A DNA stretch of 64,000 bases from Buttiauxella massiliensis (GTDB taxonomy: Bacteria > Pseudomonadota > Gammaproteobacteria > Enterobacterales > Enterobacteriaceae), in the NCBI RefSeq assembly GCF_902500225.1, contig NZ_LR722648.1, forward strand, positions 327,676 through 391,675, read 5' to 3'. Below are positions 10,451 through 20,393 of this stretch, piece after piece (the first letter of the stretch is position 1; each line of letters starts with the position of its first letter). The translations under genes and the position numbers were made by a program. Below the pieces are notes generated by a model, which saw nothing but the letters and a program-made list of their open reading frames with translations, searched no databases and was not told where the DNA came from.

Positions 10451-10963
10451 TTATTTCTTGAGATGTGGGTGGAAATTACAAGGGCGCACGCGGGCATCCA
10501 ACTGTGGCTGAATGATATTTTCCCACGCGGTATGACATGCTTTGGTTGAACCTGGCATAGCAAAAATCAGCGTATGGTTCGCGATACCTGCCAGCGCGCG
10601 CGATTGCAGCGTTGATGTACCGATTTCTTCAAAAGAGAGCATACGGAACACTTCACCAAAACCTTCGATTTCACGGTCAAACAGCGGCAGAAGCGCTTCC
10701 GGGGTCTGGTCGCCATCGGTAAAACCGGTGCCGCCGTTAATCAGCACGACCTGCACTTCTTCATCGGCAATCCATTGGGAAACCTGGGCACGAATTGCGT
10801 AGCGGTTTTCTTTCACAATCGCTTTGGCAACAATGTGGTGGCCCGCGTCAGTTGCTGCTTCACGCAGATAATGGCCGGAGGTGTCGTCGTCTTCGCCACG
10901 GCGGCTTGAGACGGTCAGAATGGCAATATTTACCGGGACAAATTCGCTACTTATCTGGCTCAT
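10451..10963 (-). CDS. moaB: MoaB, MPT adenylyltransferase-like protein
   Basis: A 170-residue member of the MogA/MoaB fold family. Motifs GGTGFTDGDQTPEAL and MPGSTKACHTAWENII mark the pterin-binding site. In E. coli MoaB is dispensable for molybdopterin synthesis and its role is unsettled; in other organisms homologues adenylate molybdopterin. ATG 10963 matches the E. coli start (MSQ-) and follows a GAAGATAAC ribosome region; the frame extends upstream without homology. Confidence 0.94.
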   Translation of the reverse strand: MSQISSEFVPVNIAILTVSSRRGEDDDTSGHYLREAATDAGHHIVAKAIVKENRYAIRAQVSQWIADEEVQVVLINGGTGFTDGDQTPEALLPLFDREIEGFGEVFRMLSFEEIGTSTLQSRALAGIANHTLIFAMPGSTKACHTAWENIIQPQLDARVRPCNFHPHLKK

Positions 10964-11009
10964 TGTTATCTTCCTTTTTATACCCAAAATTATTGGGGTC
11001 CAGCGGGTT

Positions 11010-11999
11010 TTAGCCGCCGATATAAGACAGGTTTTGAGTGATGCCGGTATCACCGTCATGCAGGAAATGGGTCTGTTTTTTGTGCGTTAAGGCTTCAGCA
11101 ATGCGCGCCTCAAGCTCGTCGATTTGCCCGTCATCAGCTAACAGGTCACGCAGGGAAATGCCCTGTTCACCAAACAAACACAGATGCAGGTTGCCGACTG
11201 ACGACACGCGCAGGCGGTTGCAACTGGCACAGAAATCTTTTTCATACGGCATGATCAGGCCAATTTCGCCTTGATAATCCGGGTGGCAAAAGACCTGCGC
11301 CGGGCCGTCGCTGCGGCTGCGAAGCTGGTGAACCCAGCCGCGAGCCAGAAGTTGGTCGCGAATGGTTTTGCCAGAAATGTGGTGTTTGCGGAACAAATCG
11401 CCGCCGTCGCCGGTTTCCATCAGCTCGATAAAGCGTAGTTGGATTGGACGGGGTTTGATCCACGCAAGGAAGGTATCGAGTTCGTGGTGGTTTACGTCGC
11501 GCATCAGCACTGTGTTCACTTTTACACGTTCAAAACCTGCGGCAAAAGCGGCATCAATGCCATCCATCACCTGGCGGAATTTATCCTGCCCGGTAATAGC
11601 ATGGAATTGGCGAGCATCGAGGCTATCGACACTGACATTCACTGCGGTGAGCCCTGCATCGCGCCACTGCTGAATATCACGTGCAAGGCGATAGCCGTTA
11701 GTTGTCACGGCAATCTGGCGAATACCAGGGTTTTCACGCACAGCAGCGATAATGTCAGTGAAGTCTTTACGCAAAGAGGGTTCACCACCTGTCAGGCGTA
11801 CTTTTTCAGTACCCAGGGCGGCAAAAGCGCGCGTTACACGGCGAATTTCATCGACGTTGAGGAAACTTTTGTTTGCCACGCCATGAGGCTTGTAGCCATC
11901 CGGCAGGCAATAGTTGCAACGGAAATTGCAAACGTCGGTAATAGACAGACGCAGGTAAAAAAACTTACGAGCGAATGCATCGGTAAGTTGAGTAGCCAT
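11010..11999 (-). CDS. moaA: MoaA, GTP 3',8-cyclase
   Basis: Radical-SAM enzyme that starts molybdopterin synthesis by converting GTP to 3',8-cyclo-GTP. The SAM-binding [4Fe-4S] motif is C24-x3-C28-x2-C31 (VCNFRCNYC). The C-terminal GTP-binding cluster cysteines lie in [12 protein letters not shown] and LHLCLFG. The C-terminus ends in the conserved Gly-Gly (SYIGG). 329 residues, the E. coli length, from ATG 11999, preceded by GGAAGGTG. First gene of moaABCDE, behind a Moco riboswitch and a ModE operator. Confidence 0.96.
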   Translation of the reverse strand: MATQLTDAFARKFFYLRLSITDVCNFRCNYCLPDGYKPHGVANKSFLNVDEIRRVTRAFAALGTEKVRLTGGEPSLRKDFTDIIAAVRENPGIRQIAVTTNGYRLARDIQQWRDAGLTAVNVSVDSLDARQFHAITGQDKFRQVMDGIDAAFAAGFERVKVNTVLMRDVNHHELDTFLAWIKPRPIQLRFIELMETGDGGDLFRKHHISGKTIRDQLLARGWVHQLRSRSDGPAQVFCHPDYQGEIGLIMPYEKDFCASCNRLRVSSVGNLHLCLFGEQGISLRDLLADDGQIDELEARIAEALTHKKQTHFLHDGDTGITQNLSYIGG

Positions 12000-12000
12000 G

Positions 12001-12112
12001 TACACCTTCCAAATACGGGAGATGCAGTCATTTCTTTCTGCACCCTGGTGACTCAAGGTCACGGCCAAAGCACCGTATCTTTCGACTTAGGTCCAGAGGC
12101 TTAGTGTGTTTT
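12001..12112 (-). promoter_or_regulatory. Moco riboswitch in the moaA leader
   Basis: The moaA 5' leader matches the enterobacterial Moco RNA motif that precedes E. coli moaA. Visible elements read on the minus strand: AAGCCTCTGGACC (complement of about 12090-12102), hairpin GTGACCTTGAGTCAC, hairpin TGCAG...CTGCA, and the Shine-Dalgarno GGAAGG at the 3' end, which the fold can sequester. Expected role: molybdenum-cofactor binding represses moa translation. Boundaries approximate. Confidence 0.85.
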
Positions 12113-12164
12113 AGAGCGATAAGCGATAGTAGCGCGTGACGGCGTTAACTGCCATAACAGCTTT

Positions 12165-12188
12165 CGATATATAAATATATATATAACG
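12165..12188. promoter_or_regulatory. ModE operator upstream of moaA
   Basis: A 24-bp element beginning CGATATATA and ending ATATAACG. It has the same length and end bases as the operator upstream of modA in this window (30445-30468) and fits the ModE consensus (CGNTATAT ... ATATAACG). In E. coli molybdate-bound ModE activates moaA, so Mo supply (ModE) and cofactor level (riboswitch) would both control the operon. Confidence 0.75.
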
Positions 12189-12327
12189 AACTAATCGTTC
12201 AATTTCGCCACAGACTACGCGAAAAGTGAACTTTTGCTTTGATATACATCATTAACCCTTGAGCCTGAATCGTATTCTGTACTCTTTTGCGCTACCTTAT
12301 TTCGATAGTTCGTCATAAGGAATAGTT

Positions 12328-13236
12328 ATGCGCAATCGTACGTTTGCGGATTTAGACCGGGTGGTCGCCCTTGGCGGTGGGCACGGTCTGGGCAGGGTTA
12401 TGTCATCCCTATCCTCTCTTGGTTCACGCTTAACCGGCATTGTTACCACAACCGATAATGGTGGTTCGACAGGTCGTATCAGGCGCTCTGAGGGAGGCAT
12501 TGCCTGGGGCGATATGCGCAACTGTTTAAATCAGTTAATTACTGAACAAAGCGTTGCTTCTGCTATGTTTGAGTACCGTTTTGGCGGTAATGGCGAACTT
12601 TCCGGGCATAACCTCGGAAACTTGATGTTAAAGGCATTGGATCACCTGAGCGTGAGGCCTTTAGAAGCCATCAATTTAATTCGTAACCTGCTAAAAGTGG
12701 ATGCATTTCTAATCCCGATGTCTGAACACCCCGTGGATTTGATGGCAACAGACGCAGATGGCCATTTTATTTACGGTGAAGTAAATATTGACCAGCTTTC
12801 TTCACCGCCCCAGGAGCTATCGCTGTACCCAAAAGCGCATGCTACCCGCGAAGCTGTTCAGGCTATCTCCGAAGCAGATCTTATTCTGATTGGGCCCGGT
12901 AGTTTTTACACAAGCTTAATGCCGATACTTTTGCTGGAAGATATGGATCAAGCATTGCGCAGGACTCCTGCTCCAGTAGTGTTTATCGGCAATCTGGGTA
13001 AAGAATTAAGTACCGCCGCCGCCAGCCTGTCGCTTGGGCAGACACTGGACATCATGGAACAGCGCGTTGGGAAACGTATTGTTGATGCGGTGGTGGTTGG
13101 CCCGCAGACCGACGTTTCTGAAATTAACGACCGTGTAGTCATTCAGGAGCCACTGGAAGCAGTTGATATTCGTTATCGCCACGACCGGCATCTACTACGC
13201 CAGGCATTGGAAAAAGCTATTCAACAACTCGGATAA
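12328..13236 (+). CDS. ybhK: YbhK, YvcK/CofD-family protein
   Basis: A 302-residue cytoplasmic protein of the CofD/YvcK superfamily (Rossmann-like; B. subtilis YvcK binds UDP-sugars and affects gluconeogenic growth and cell shape). Motifs: [11 protein letters not shown] near the N-terminus, [30 protein letters not shown] and [15 protein letters not shown]. Nearly identical in length to E. coli YbhK. Divergent from moaA, convergent with uvrB and separated from it by a terminator hairpin. Its role in enterics is not established. Confidence 0.93.
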   Translation: MRNRTFADLDRVVALGGGHGLGRVMSSLSSLGSRLTGIVTTTDNGGSTGRIRRSEGGIAWGDMRNCLNQLITEQSVASAMFEYRFGGNGELSGHNLGNLMLKALDHLSVRPLEAINLIRNLLKVDAFLIPMSEHPVDLMATDADGHFIYGEVNIDQLSSPPQELSLYPKAHATREAVQAISEADLILIGPGSFYTSLMPILLLEDMDQALRRTPAPVVFIGNLGKELSTAAASLSLGQTLDIMEQRVGKRIVDAVVVGPQTDVSEINDRVVIQEPLEAVDIRYRHDRHLLRQALEKAIQQLG

Positions 13237-13238
13237 GA

Positions 13239-13265
13239 CAACGCCTTCTTCACGAAGGCGTTATT
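13239..13265. terminator. Bidirectional terminator between ybhK and uvrB
   Basis: Stem AACGCCTTC / GAAGGCGTT with a TTCAC loop, followed by TTATTATT. It lies between the ybhK stop and the convergent uvrB stop, so it can serve both. Confidence 0.8.
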
Positions 13266-13266
13266 A

Positions 13267-15282
<2,016 letters not shown>

Positions 15283-15359
15283 GAAGAGGCTACCTGATGA
15301 AGAAACGAGCGGGCCGGAGGATAATTTTACTCGGCACAGAAAATTTTGCCAGAAAATAA

Positions 15360-15379
15360 TACTGGATGAAAAACCAGTT
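15360..15379 (-). promoter_or_regulatory. LexA (SOS) box of uvrB
   Basis: TACTGGATGAAAAACCAGTT fits the LexA consensus CTG-N10-CAG with near-perfect outer bases. It lies in the uvrB promoter region and corresponds to the SOS box of E. coli uvrB. Confidence 0.88.
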
Positions 15380-15840
15380 CCTCACTACCGCGTTTATGAT
15401 ACTTACCCCCTTTACCGTCTGGTTTGCCGGTAAAATACTCTACTCGCAGATATTTCAGCTGACCAAAATGGTTATCCCCAGATTTTTTTACCTTTTAACA
15501 TTTGTCAAGCAGTGTCATAAAAGCGTAAGGAACATCTGTAGCGCTTTTATTGCAACGATTGATTTTATTCAACTAATTGATTTAAAAAAGTTATTTAAGA
15601 AAGTCTGGTTTCGCGCCAATTCATGCGCAACCCGCGCCCGCTCTCGCTTACCGCAAGTTTTCTAACTCTAATGCACATGGTTATCCACAGGAATAGTGGA
15701 TAACTGCTCTCAGCCCTTTTGCAGCGCACACCGCAAAAAACCATAAATTCTCTGTGCCGGGGCCCAAAAATATTTTTCATCATTATTTTTACCCTTTTTG
15801 GACTTACCTGAGGCCAGCCATTTCTTATGATCCTGCTCAC
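15380..15840. other. Gene-free stretch upstream of uvrB with DnaA-type boxes
   Basis: No convincing gene is present on either strand. The stretch holds a near-consensus box TTATCCCCA (15472-15480) and an inverted pair TTATCCACA (15681-15689) / AGTGGATAA (15695-15703), giving the palindrome TTATCCAC-N7-GTGGATAA. The E. coli uvrB upstream region also contains a DnaA site. The rest is AT-rich sequence in which I see no further structure. Confidence 0.5.
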
Positions 15841-15898
15841 GAATTGCACATTTGTATAGAGCAGTGGTCTGATGTTGCACCAAACACATCAAAGACCA

Positions 15899-15915
15899 GG
15901 CACCGACAAAGTGCA
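15899..15915. promoter_or_regulatory. Putative NtrC enhancer site
   Basis: GGCACCGACAAAGTGCA matches the NtrC consensus TGCAC-N7-GTGCA with one mismatch. It lies about 110 bp upstream of a predicted sigma54 promoter, a normal enhancer distance. Two further TGCAC half-sites occur at 15845 and 15876. Confidence 0.5.
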
Positions 15916-16010
15916 TTCTGATTTTCGAGTCGTAGAAGACTAAGGTTTATTCAACCATTTTCATGAGGCTTTTCTCAAAGTTGCATTGTTCTGGTCTTTA
16001 AACGGGTTAA

Positions 16011-16026
16011 TGGCAAGGTAATTGCA
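16011..16026 (+). promoter_or_regulatory. Putative sigma54 promoter of the orphan UrtE-like gene
   Basis: TGGCAAGGTAATTGCA has the -24 GG and -12 GC dinucleotides separated by exactly 10 bp and fits TGGCAC-N5-TTGCW with one mismatch. The predicted start of transcription (about 16038) is about 50 bp before the ATG at 16091. Together with the upstream NtrC-like site it predicts nitrogen-limitation control. Confidence 0.6.
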
Positions 16027-16090
16027 AAGTTTGTAACTCTTGCTTCGTGTTGCACAAGCAGCCTGGGTCGTTAACCCTGCCAGAAGGAAA

Positions 16091-16807
16091 ATGTCGATGT
16101 TGAGCCTGCGTGCTGTTAATCAGTTTTATGGTGAAAGCCATATCCTGTGGAATCTGGATCTTGAGCTGGTGCCTGGAGAGTGCACCTGTGTTCTTGGCGC
16201 ACCAGGGATGGGGAAAACAACGCTGGTAAACTGTATTACTGGTTACTTGCCAGTACAAAGTGGCAGTATGACCTGGCTTGAAGCAGGCCATCCACCACAG
16301 GATCTTCTCACCCAACCTCTAGAAGGCCGAGTCGCTCTGGGAATGAGTTATGTCGCGCAGGACCGGCGAATATTCTCCCAACTAAGCGTAGAGGAAAACC
16401 TGCAAATAGCGCTATTGGCTGCCCGCGTGCGTTCCCGTAGCGTTCCAGGCATGATCTATGAACTGTTCCCTGAACTGTACAGCTTAAGGCACATGCGCGG
16501 TGGTGAGCTATCAAACGATCTTCAGCAGCAACTGGCATTGGCAAGAGCGCTGGTGACAGAACCAAAACTGTTGATTCTTGATGAACCCACTTTTGGCAGC
16601 GGACAACGTTTTATCAATGAGCTGGGCAATATTATCCGCCGTCTGAGCCGTGATTTTGGCCTGACAATATTGCTGGTAGAGCAACGCTTATCGTTCATTC
16701 GCCGCGTGGCGGACCGTTTCTGCTTGCTACACCGGGGTCGGAATGTTGCTCAGGGAAATGTCGCGCTTCTGGATGATAAGCTGGTATCCAGTTGGATAGA
16801 TCCATGA
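16091..16807 (+). CDS. Orphan UrtE/LivF-type ABC transporter ATPase with altered signature motif
   Basis: A 238-residue ATP-binding protein most like UrtE, one of two ATPases of urea/branched-amino-acid (HAAT) importers. Walker A GAPGMGKTT (residues 36-44), Walker B LLILDEP (about 160-166), and ILLVEQ at the switch region as in LivF/UrtE. The ABC signature is altered: RGGELSNDLQQQLALARAL, so LSGGQ has become LSNDL; the D-loop region reads TFGSG. No permease, binding protein or second ATPase is nearby. ATG 16091 has a strong AGAAGGAA ribosome site; an in-frame TTG at 16040 is less likely. It sits between uvrB and bioD, where K-12 has nothing. It may be a relic or a repurposed ATPase. Confidence 0.8.
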   Translation: MSMLSLRAVNQFYGESHILWNLDLELVPGECTCVLGAPGMGKTTLVNCITGYLPVQSGSMTWLEAGHPPQDLLTQPLEGRVALGMSYVAQDRRIFSQLSVEENLQIALLAARVRSRSVPGMIYELFPELYSLRHMRGGELSNDLQQQLALARALVTEPKLLILDEPTFGSGQRFINELGNIIRRLSRDFGLTILLVEQRLSFIRRVADRFCLLHRGRNVAQGNVALLDDKLVSSWIDP

Positions 16808-16851
16808 TGGTGCGCCAAACGACGGCATGAACAGCCTCTCAGGTTCTGCCG

Positions 16852-17370
16852 TCACAACTTACCAAGTTGCTTCTGCATATTTCTATCGAGACTGGCGAGC
16901 TCCCGTTGTAAGTTGCATTGCCGGGTTACAGCAGATAATTCCACCAATGGTAAAGGTACTTTTGAAATACCAGCTTCGCGCATCCAACGCAGCACCGGTT
17001 CCAAATGCCAGATAGCGGTTTTACCGTCGTGTATTGGTTGCGGAAAAGCCTCGCGGCTTACCATTACTTTGCGAATATACTGCCGGGAAAACCCAAGCAG
17101 CTCAGCAATATCTGTTAGCCCGACCAGATCTGGCATCACTTCAACCAACGCAGTACCTGGAATAATGCGTTTTACATCCTGAATCGCTGAAACAACGGCT
17201 AGTTTTGCATCCGATGCTTCGCGGATGAAATTCAGTGCAATTCGCCCTGTGACACCCACACCCACCAGCGCGTCATCGCAACCTTGCGCACCCAAAGCTT
17301 CAACCCATTGCTCCGGATTCTGGCCATTTTCTGGCAGGGTGAAAATCAACGTGAAGCTAAATTCTGACAT
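16852..17370 (-). CDS. HTH DNA-binding protein, probable antitoxin/repressor partner of the downstream-numbered HicA-like gene
   Basis: A 172-residue protein I cannot name. Residues about 82-130 form a MerR/AlpA-like helix-turn-helix (LVGLTDIAELLGFSRQYIRKVM, split here by its recognition helix, then FPQPIHDGKTAIWHLEPVLRWM). The N-terminal half (about 1-80) looks like a small alpha/beta domain with strands FSFTLIFTLP and LVEVMP. It is the second gene of a two-gene unit: the 87-residue HicA-like protein ends 17 bp upstream. A CAAGGAGCAG ribosome site precedes ATG 17370. The gene order (small RNA-binding-type protein first, HTH protein second) matches hicAB modules. A perfect palindrome in the shared promoter could be its operator (inference). 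Confidence 0.7.
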   Translation of the reverse strand: MSEFSFTLIFTLPENGQNPEQWVEALGAQGCDDALVGVGVTGRIALNFIREASDAKLAVVSAIQDVKRIIPGTALVEVMPDLVGLTDIAELLGFSRQYIRKVMVSREAFPQPIHDGKTAIWHLEPVLRWMREAGISKVPLPLVELSAVTRQCNLQRELASLDRNMQKQLGKL

Positions 17371-17387
17371 ATTCTGCTCCTTGAAAA

Positions 17388-17651
17388 TTAATGTCTGATG
17401 GCAGGTGGCGAGCCTTGCTGGCTACAGTTATCGACGACACGACGTATCTGCCTTGCATGGTTATAAGCACTGCGCGGTGTGCTCCAGATGCAGCTAATGC
17501 AAAACTCACCGCAGCGGCAGGCTTTGTCGTTCCACGGACAATACATTTTCCCCCAACAATGTGCCCCACCCGGCCGCACTTGCCAGCCCTGACATTCGGC
17601 ATAACTTAATGCTGCTTCAATATCCTTATTGGGGTGTATACGCCGCTTCAT
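17388..17651 (-). CDS. Small cysteine-rich HicA-like protein, possible toxin
   Basis: An 87-residue protein with a plausible dsRBD/HicA fold: a helix (residues 9-21, KDIEAALSYAECQ), then GWQVRPGGAHCWGKMYCP, in which GGAH31 aligns with the catalytic GSH of HicA mRNA interferases, and a C-terminal helix (SAYNHARQIRRVV). Unusual are eight cysteines (20, 32, 38, 45, 47, 51, 54, 76); CRCGEFCISC looks like a metal site, absent from standard HicA. A strong AGGAGG ribosome site precedes ATG 17651. First gene of a two-gene unit with the HTH protein. Function as toxin is inference. Confidence 0.6.
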   Translation of the reverse strand: MKRRIHPNKDIEAALSYAECQGWQVRPGGAHCWGKMYCPWNDKACRCGEFCISCIWSTPRSAYNHARQIRRVVDNCSQQGSPPAIRH

Positions 17652-17677
17652 AAAACCTCCTGTTCATACTCGCAAAT

Positions 17678-17697
17678 AAGTTGTCACATGACAACTT
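17678..17697. promoter_or_regulatory. Perfect 9-bp-arm palindrome, putative autoregulatory operator
   Basis: AAGTTGTCACATGACAACTT has perfect 9-bp arms around a CA centre. It is 26 bp upstream of the HicA-like start and covers a possible -35 (TTGTCA on the minus strand, 17 bp before a weak -10 GAGTAT). The placement suits an operator for the HTH partner. Confidence 0.6.
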
Positions 17698-17772
17698 GAA
17701 ATTGAAAAACAATTTACCTGCGAGGTATTTTTCTTCAAGGAGAAGATTTGAAAATTAGCGGTATCTGGAAGA

Positions 17773-17796
17773 GCGCCCGCAAGATTTATCGGGCGT
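17773..17796 (-). terminator. Hairpin after bioD / before the HicA-like unit
   Basis: Stem GCGCCCG (17773-17779) with CGGGCGT (17790-17796), 28 bp downstream of the bioD stop. It lacks a long U-run, so it is a weak terminator candidate for the bioBFCD operon. Confidence 0.4.
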
Positions 17797-17823
17797 TACA
17801 AAAATGAGCTGTGGATTTGCGAA

Positions 17824-18513
17824 TTACTGTGAAAGAAGGGAGATATCCAGGTGACGGCCGAGCAAAGTTTCATCGTCGATATGCGGATAGAACGGGATCT
17901 CACCTAACATGGGGGCTTTTAAAACATCACGTAACGTTGCGAGATACTCAGCATGGCGCTTCCCGGTAGGTTGAACGTCATTAGCAATCCAGCCCGCAAG
18001 GCGCAGACCCGCATGTTGCACTGCATGCGCAGTTAACATGGCATGGTTGATACAGCCGAGTTTTACCCCCACAACCAAAATTACAGGCAACTGCTCTTGT
18101 ATTGCCCAATCTGCAAAAGTTGTTGTTGCTGAAAGTGGTGTAAACCAGCCCCCCGCCCCTTCAACCTGTAACCAGTCGACCTGAGAAGCAAGCGCTTCAA
18201 GGCCTGCTGACATCTGCGAAAATTCGATGGGCTGCAATGCTTCCGCACTAACGATATGCGGCGATGTTGGCTCCAAAAACGCAAACGGGTTGACCTGCGC
18301 ATAGCTTAATTTGACGTTACTGTTGCGCTGTAGGGCAAGCGCATCACCGTTACGAATACCCTGAACAGTCATTTCACTACCAGAGGCCACCGGCTTATAT
18401 CCTGCAGTACGGTAACCCGCATCTCCTGCGGCCTGAAGCAAAGCACAGCTGGCAATGGTTTTACCCACTTCCGTATCCGTTCCGGTTACAAACCATTTTT
18501 TAATCACGTTCAA
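17824..18513 (-). CDS. bioD: BioD, dethiobiotin synthetase
   Basis: ATP-dependent carboxylase that closes the ureido ring, turning 7,8-diaminopelargonate and CO2 into dethiobiotin. 229 residues (225 in E. coli). P-loop GTDTEVGKT near residues 11-19, EGAGGWFTPL as the second conserved block, and VVGVKLGCINHA. The start overlaps bioC by 14 bp. Last gene of bioBFCD. Start [11 protein letters not shown] matches the family length. Confidence 0.96.
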   Translation of the reverse strand: MNVIKKWFVTGTDTEVGKTIASCALLQAAGDAGYRTAGYKPVASGSEMTVQGIRNGDALALQRNSNVKLSYAQVNPFAFLEPTSPHIVSAEALQPIEFSQMSAGLEALASQVDWLQVEGAGGWFTPLSATTTFADWAIQEQLPVILVVGVKLGCINHAMLTAHAVQHAGLRLAGWIANDVQPTGKRHAEYLATLRDVLKAPMLGEIPFYPHIDDETLLGRHLDISLLSQ

Positions 18514-19258
18514 TCACTCCACAAACGAGTTGCCAGGTCAGAGGGAATTGCCCCTGTTTCTGTGGCCAGGCGAGACTTAATTTTTGTAATTGTTGGCGGG
18601 TCATCAGCGATGCTTTACGTCCATCATGAAGATGTGTCGCACCAATGCCCTTTAGCGATTGCATGGCACTCAATACGCTATCGTAAGACTGGCTGATTTC
18701 ATGAATTTCTAAACTGTAGCGCCACCCTTCGCACGCATCCTGAATCTGCTCAAATGTCATAAATCGGTTGGCATGAGACCGTTCATCTACCACCTGCCAG
18801 GCGGTATGCAGTTCGCAAAGTGAATCTGCCGCAAGCGTAGTAAATGCCAGGCAACCGCCCGCGCGAGTGACACGGTAAAGCTCACTTAAACCACTGCGCA
18901 AATCATTGCACCACTGCACCGCGAGGTTACTCCATGCAAGATCCACCTGCTGGTCGGCAAGGTTGATGGCTTCAATATCGCCTTCGAGATAGTTATCAGC
19001 TGAACCTTGAAGTGCAGCATGGTTCAGCATCGCGGGGGAGAGATCCAGCGCCGTAACATGGCAGCCTTTTTCACGCCAGGCGCGGCTATACCAACCCGTA
19101 CCGCATCCAGCATCCAACACGTTGCTGATTTGACGGCCTTCAAGCATTCCCAGCAGCAAGTCTCCGCTGGTGCGTTGCAATTCGGCGTGGCTGTCGTAGG
19201 TGCTTGCAGCACGGCCAAATGCTGCGGCAATAGCCGCTTTATCAACGAGTCGCGTCAT
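18500..19258 (-). CDS. bioC: BioC, malonyl-ACP O-methyltransferase
   Basis: SAM-dependent methyltransferase that caps malonyl-ACP so fatty-acid enzymes can build the pimelate moiety of biotin. 252 residues. SAM-binding motif [15 protein letters not shown] (about 46-60), ALDLSPAML as motif post-I, and [12 protein letters not shown]. Overlaps bioF by 17 bp upstream and bioD downstream. No bioH is present in this window; in enterics it is elsewhere. Confidence 0.95.
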   Translation of the reverse strand: MTRLVDKAAIAAAFGRAASTYDSHAELQRTSGDLLLGMLEGRQISNVLDAGCGTGWYSRAWREKGCHVTALDLSPAMLNHAALQGSADNYLEGDIEAINLADQQVDLAWSNLAVQWCNDLRSGLSELYRVTRAGGCLAFTTLAADSLCELHTAWQVVDERSHANRFMTFEQIQDACEGWRYSLEIHEISQSYDSVLSAMQSLKGIGATHLHDGRKASLMTRQQLQKLSLAWPQKQGQFPLTWQLVCGVIERD

Positions 19259-20393
19259 ACAGCGCCTCCAAAAGCTTGTTGATGTCTTCGCTGGTGTGGC
19301 TTGCAGTAAACGTCACACGCAACCGCGCCGTACCAGGTGGCACGGTTGGGGGACGAATCGCTGTTAGCCAGAATCCGCGTTCGCGTAAGGTAGCGGCAAG
19401 ATTCACCGCAGGCTGATTTTCCCCCACAATCAATGGCTGGATGGCAGTTTGTGAGGCCATTAATTGCAGCGGTAACTGTGCTGCTCCAGCGCGGAAATGG
19501 GCAATATTGGCATGTAATTGAGCACGCCGGGAGTCCTCACGGCGGATAACATTCAACGCTGCCGATAACGCACACGCCTGTGCAGGTGGCATAGAGGTGC
19601 TGTAAATAAGATGCCGGGCGGATTGCAGCAGATAATCAGCCATCGATTCACTACACAGAACTGCGGCCCCACTCGCACCAAATGCCTTGCCGAACGTTAC
19701 GACCAGCAAGTCTGGTTTGACGTGTTGCTGATAGCAGCTACCCCGTCCTTCTTCACCTATCAAGCCAATACCATGGGCATCGTCAACCATCAACAAACCC
19801 CGTGCTTCCCGGGTAGCTTGCGCAATTCCAGCCAACGGAGCGGCATCTCCGTCCATACTGAAAATACCTTCGGTAATAACCAGTTGTTGACCATCAGTTT
19901 GCGAGGCCAACAGCGTTTGCAACGATGCGATATCGTTATGGGCAAAACGCCGTAACTGCGCTGGACTGTGCATTGCGGCTTCCAGAAGTGAAGCATGGCT
20001 AAGTTTATCGGCAACAATCCGGTCTGATTTTTCAGTCAGTGCAGCGATAAGCGCCTGGTTAGCCGCGAAACCTGAAATAAACAGTAATGCGCGCGGATAA
20101 CCCAGCCAGTCAGCTAACTGCTGTTCAAATCGCTGATGGGCTTCGTGATACCCGGTGACATGCCCGGAACCACCACTCCCAATACCGTAAATCTCAGCAC
20201 CCTGCTGCCAGGCATTAACCACTTCAGCATGGTGACTGATTCCCAGATAATCGTTACTGGAAAAATTTAGATAACGGATATCGTTTTGAACAAGGTAGCG
20301 CCCGCTACCTTGTTGGTTGGCCTGCCTGGTGCGAAAACTGTCGCTTTCGCGCCGCCTGGCAAGCGCATTATCGATGCGTTGCTGCCAGGTCAT
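19242..20393 (-). CDS. bioF: BioF, 8-amino-7-oxononanoate synthase
   Basis: PLP-dependent alpha-oxoamine synthase condensing pimeloyl-ACP with alanine. 383 residues. Conserved YLGISHH near the N-terminus, [22 protein letters not shown] with the PLP-contacting Asp-His, and [12 protein letters not shown] containing the Schiff-base lysine (about K236). The start overlaps the bioB stop by 4 bp. Second gene of bioBFCD. Confidence 0.96.
   Translation of the reverse strand: MTWQQRIDNALARRRESDSFRTRQANQQGSGRYLVQNDIRYLNFSSNDYLGISHHAEVVNAWQQGAEIYGIGSGGSGHVTGYHEAHQRFEQQLADWLGYPRALLFISGFAANQALIAALTEKSDRIVADKLSHASLLEAAMHSPAQLRRFAHNDIASLQTLLASQTDGQQLVITEGIFSMDGDAAPLAGIAQATREARGLLMVDDAHGIGLIGEEGRGSCYQQHVKPDLLVVTFGKAFGASGAAVLCSESMADYLLQSARHLIYSTSMPPAQACALSAALNVIRREDSRRAQLHANIAHFRAGAAQLPLQLMASQTAIQPLIVGENQPAVNLAATLRERGFWLTAIRPPTVPPGTARLRVTFTASHTSEDINKLLEALYDATR

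Noticed and set aside
10217..10549. Plus-strand frame spanning moaC/moaB
   Set aside because: Antisense to two certain genes; no support.
11439..12104. A 221-codon plus-strand frame covering the moaA 5' half and leader
   Set aside because: It runs antisense through the certain moaA gene and its riboswitch; its composition is explained by moaA codons.
15366..15665. A 99-codon plus-strand frame upstream of uvrB
   Set aside because: No ribosome site, starts inside the LexA box, low-complexity hydrophobic/basic translation without recognisable family.
15595..15916. Two short minus-strand frames in the uvrB-ATPase gap
   Set aside because: No homology, no ribosome sites; they run through DnaA-type boxes and AT-rich sequence.
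17652..17823. Possible tRNA or attachment site near the HicA-like pair
   Set aside because: No cloverleaf, no integrase and no direct repeats bordering the unit could be found by eye.
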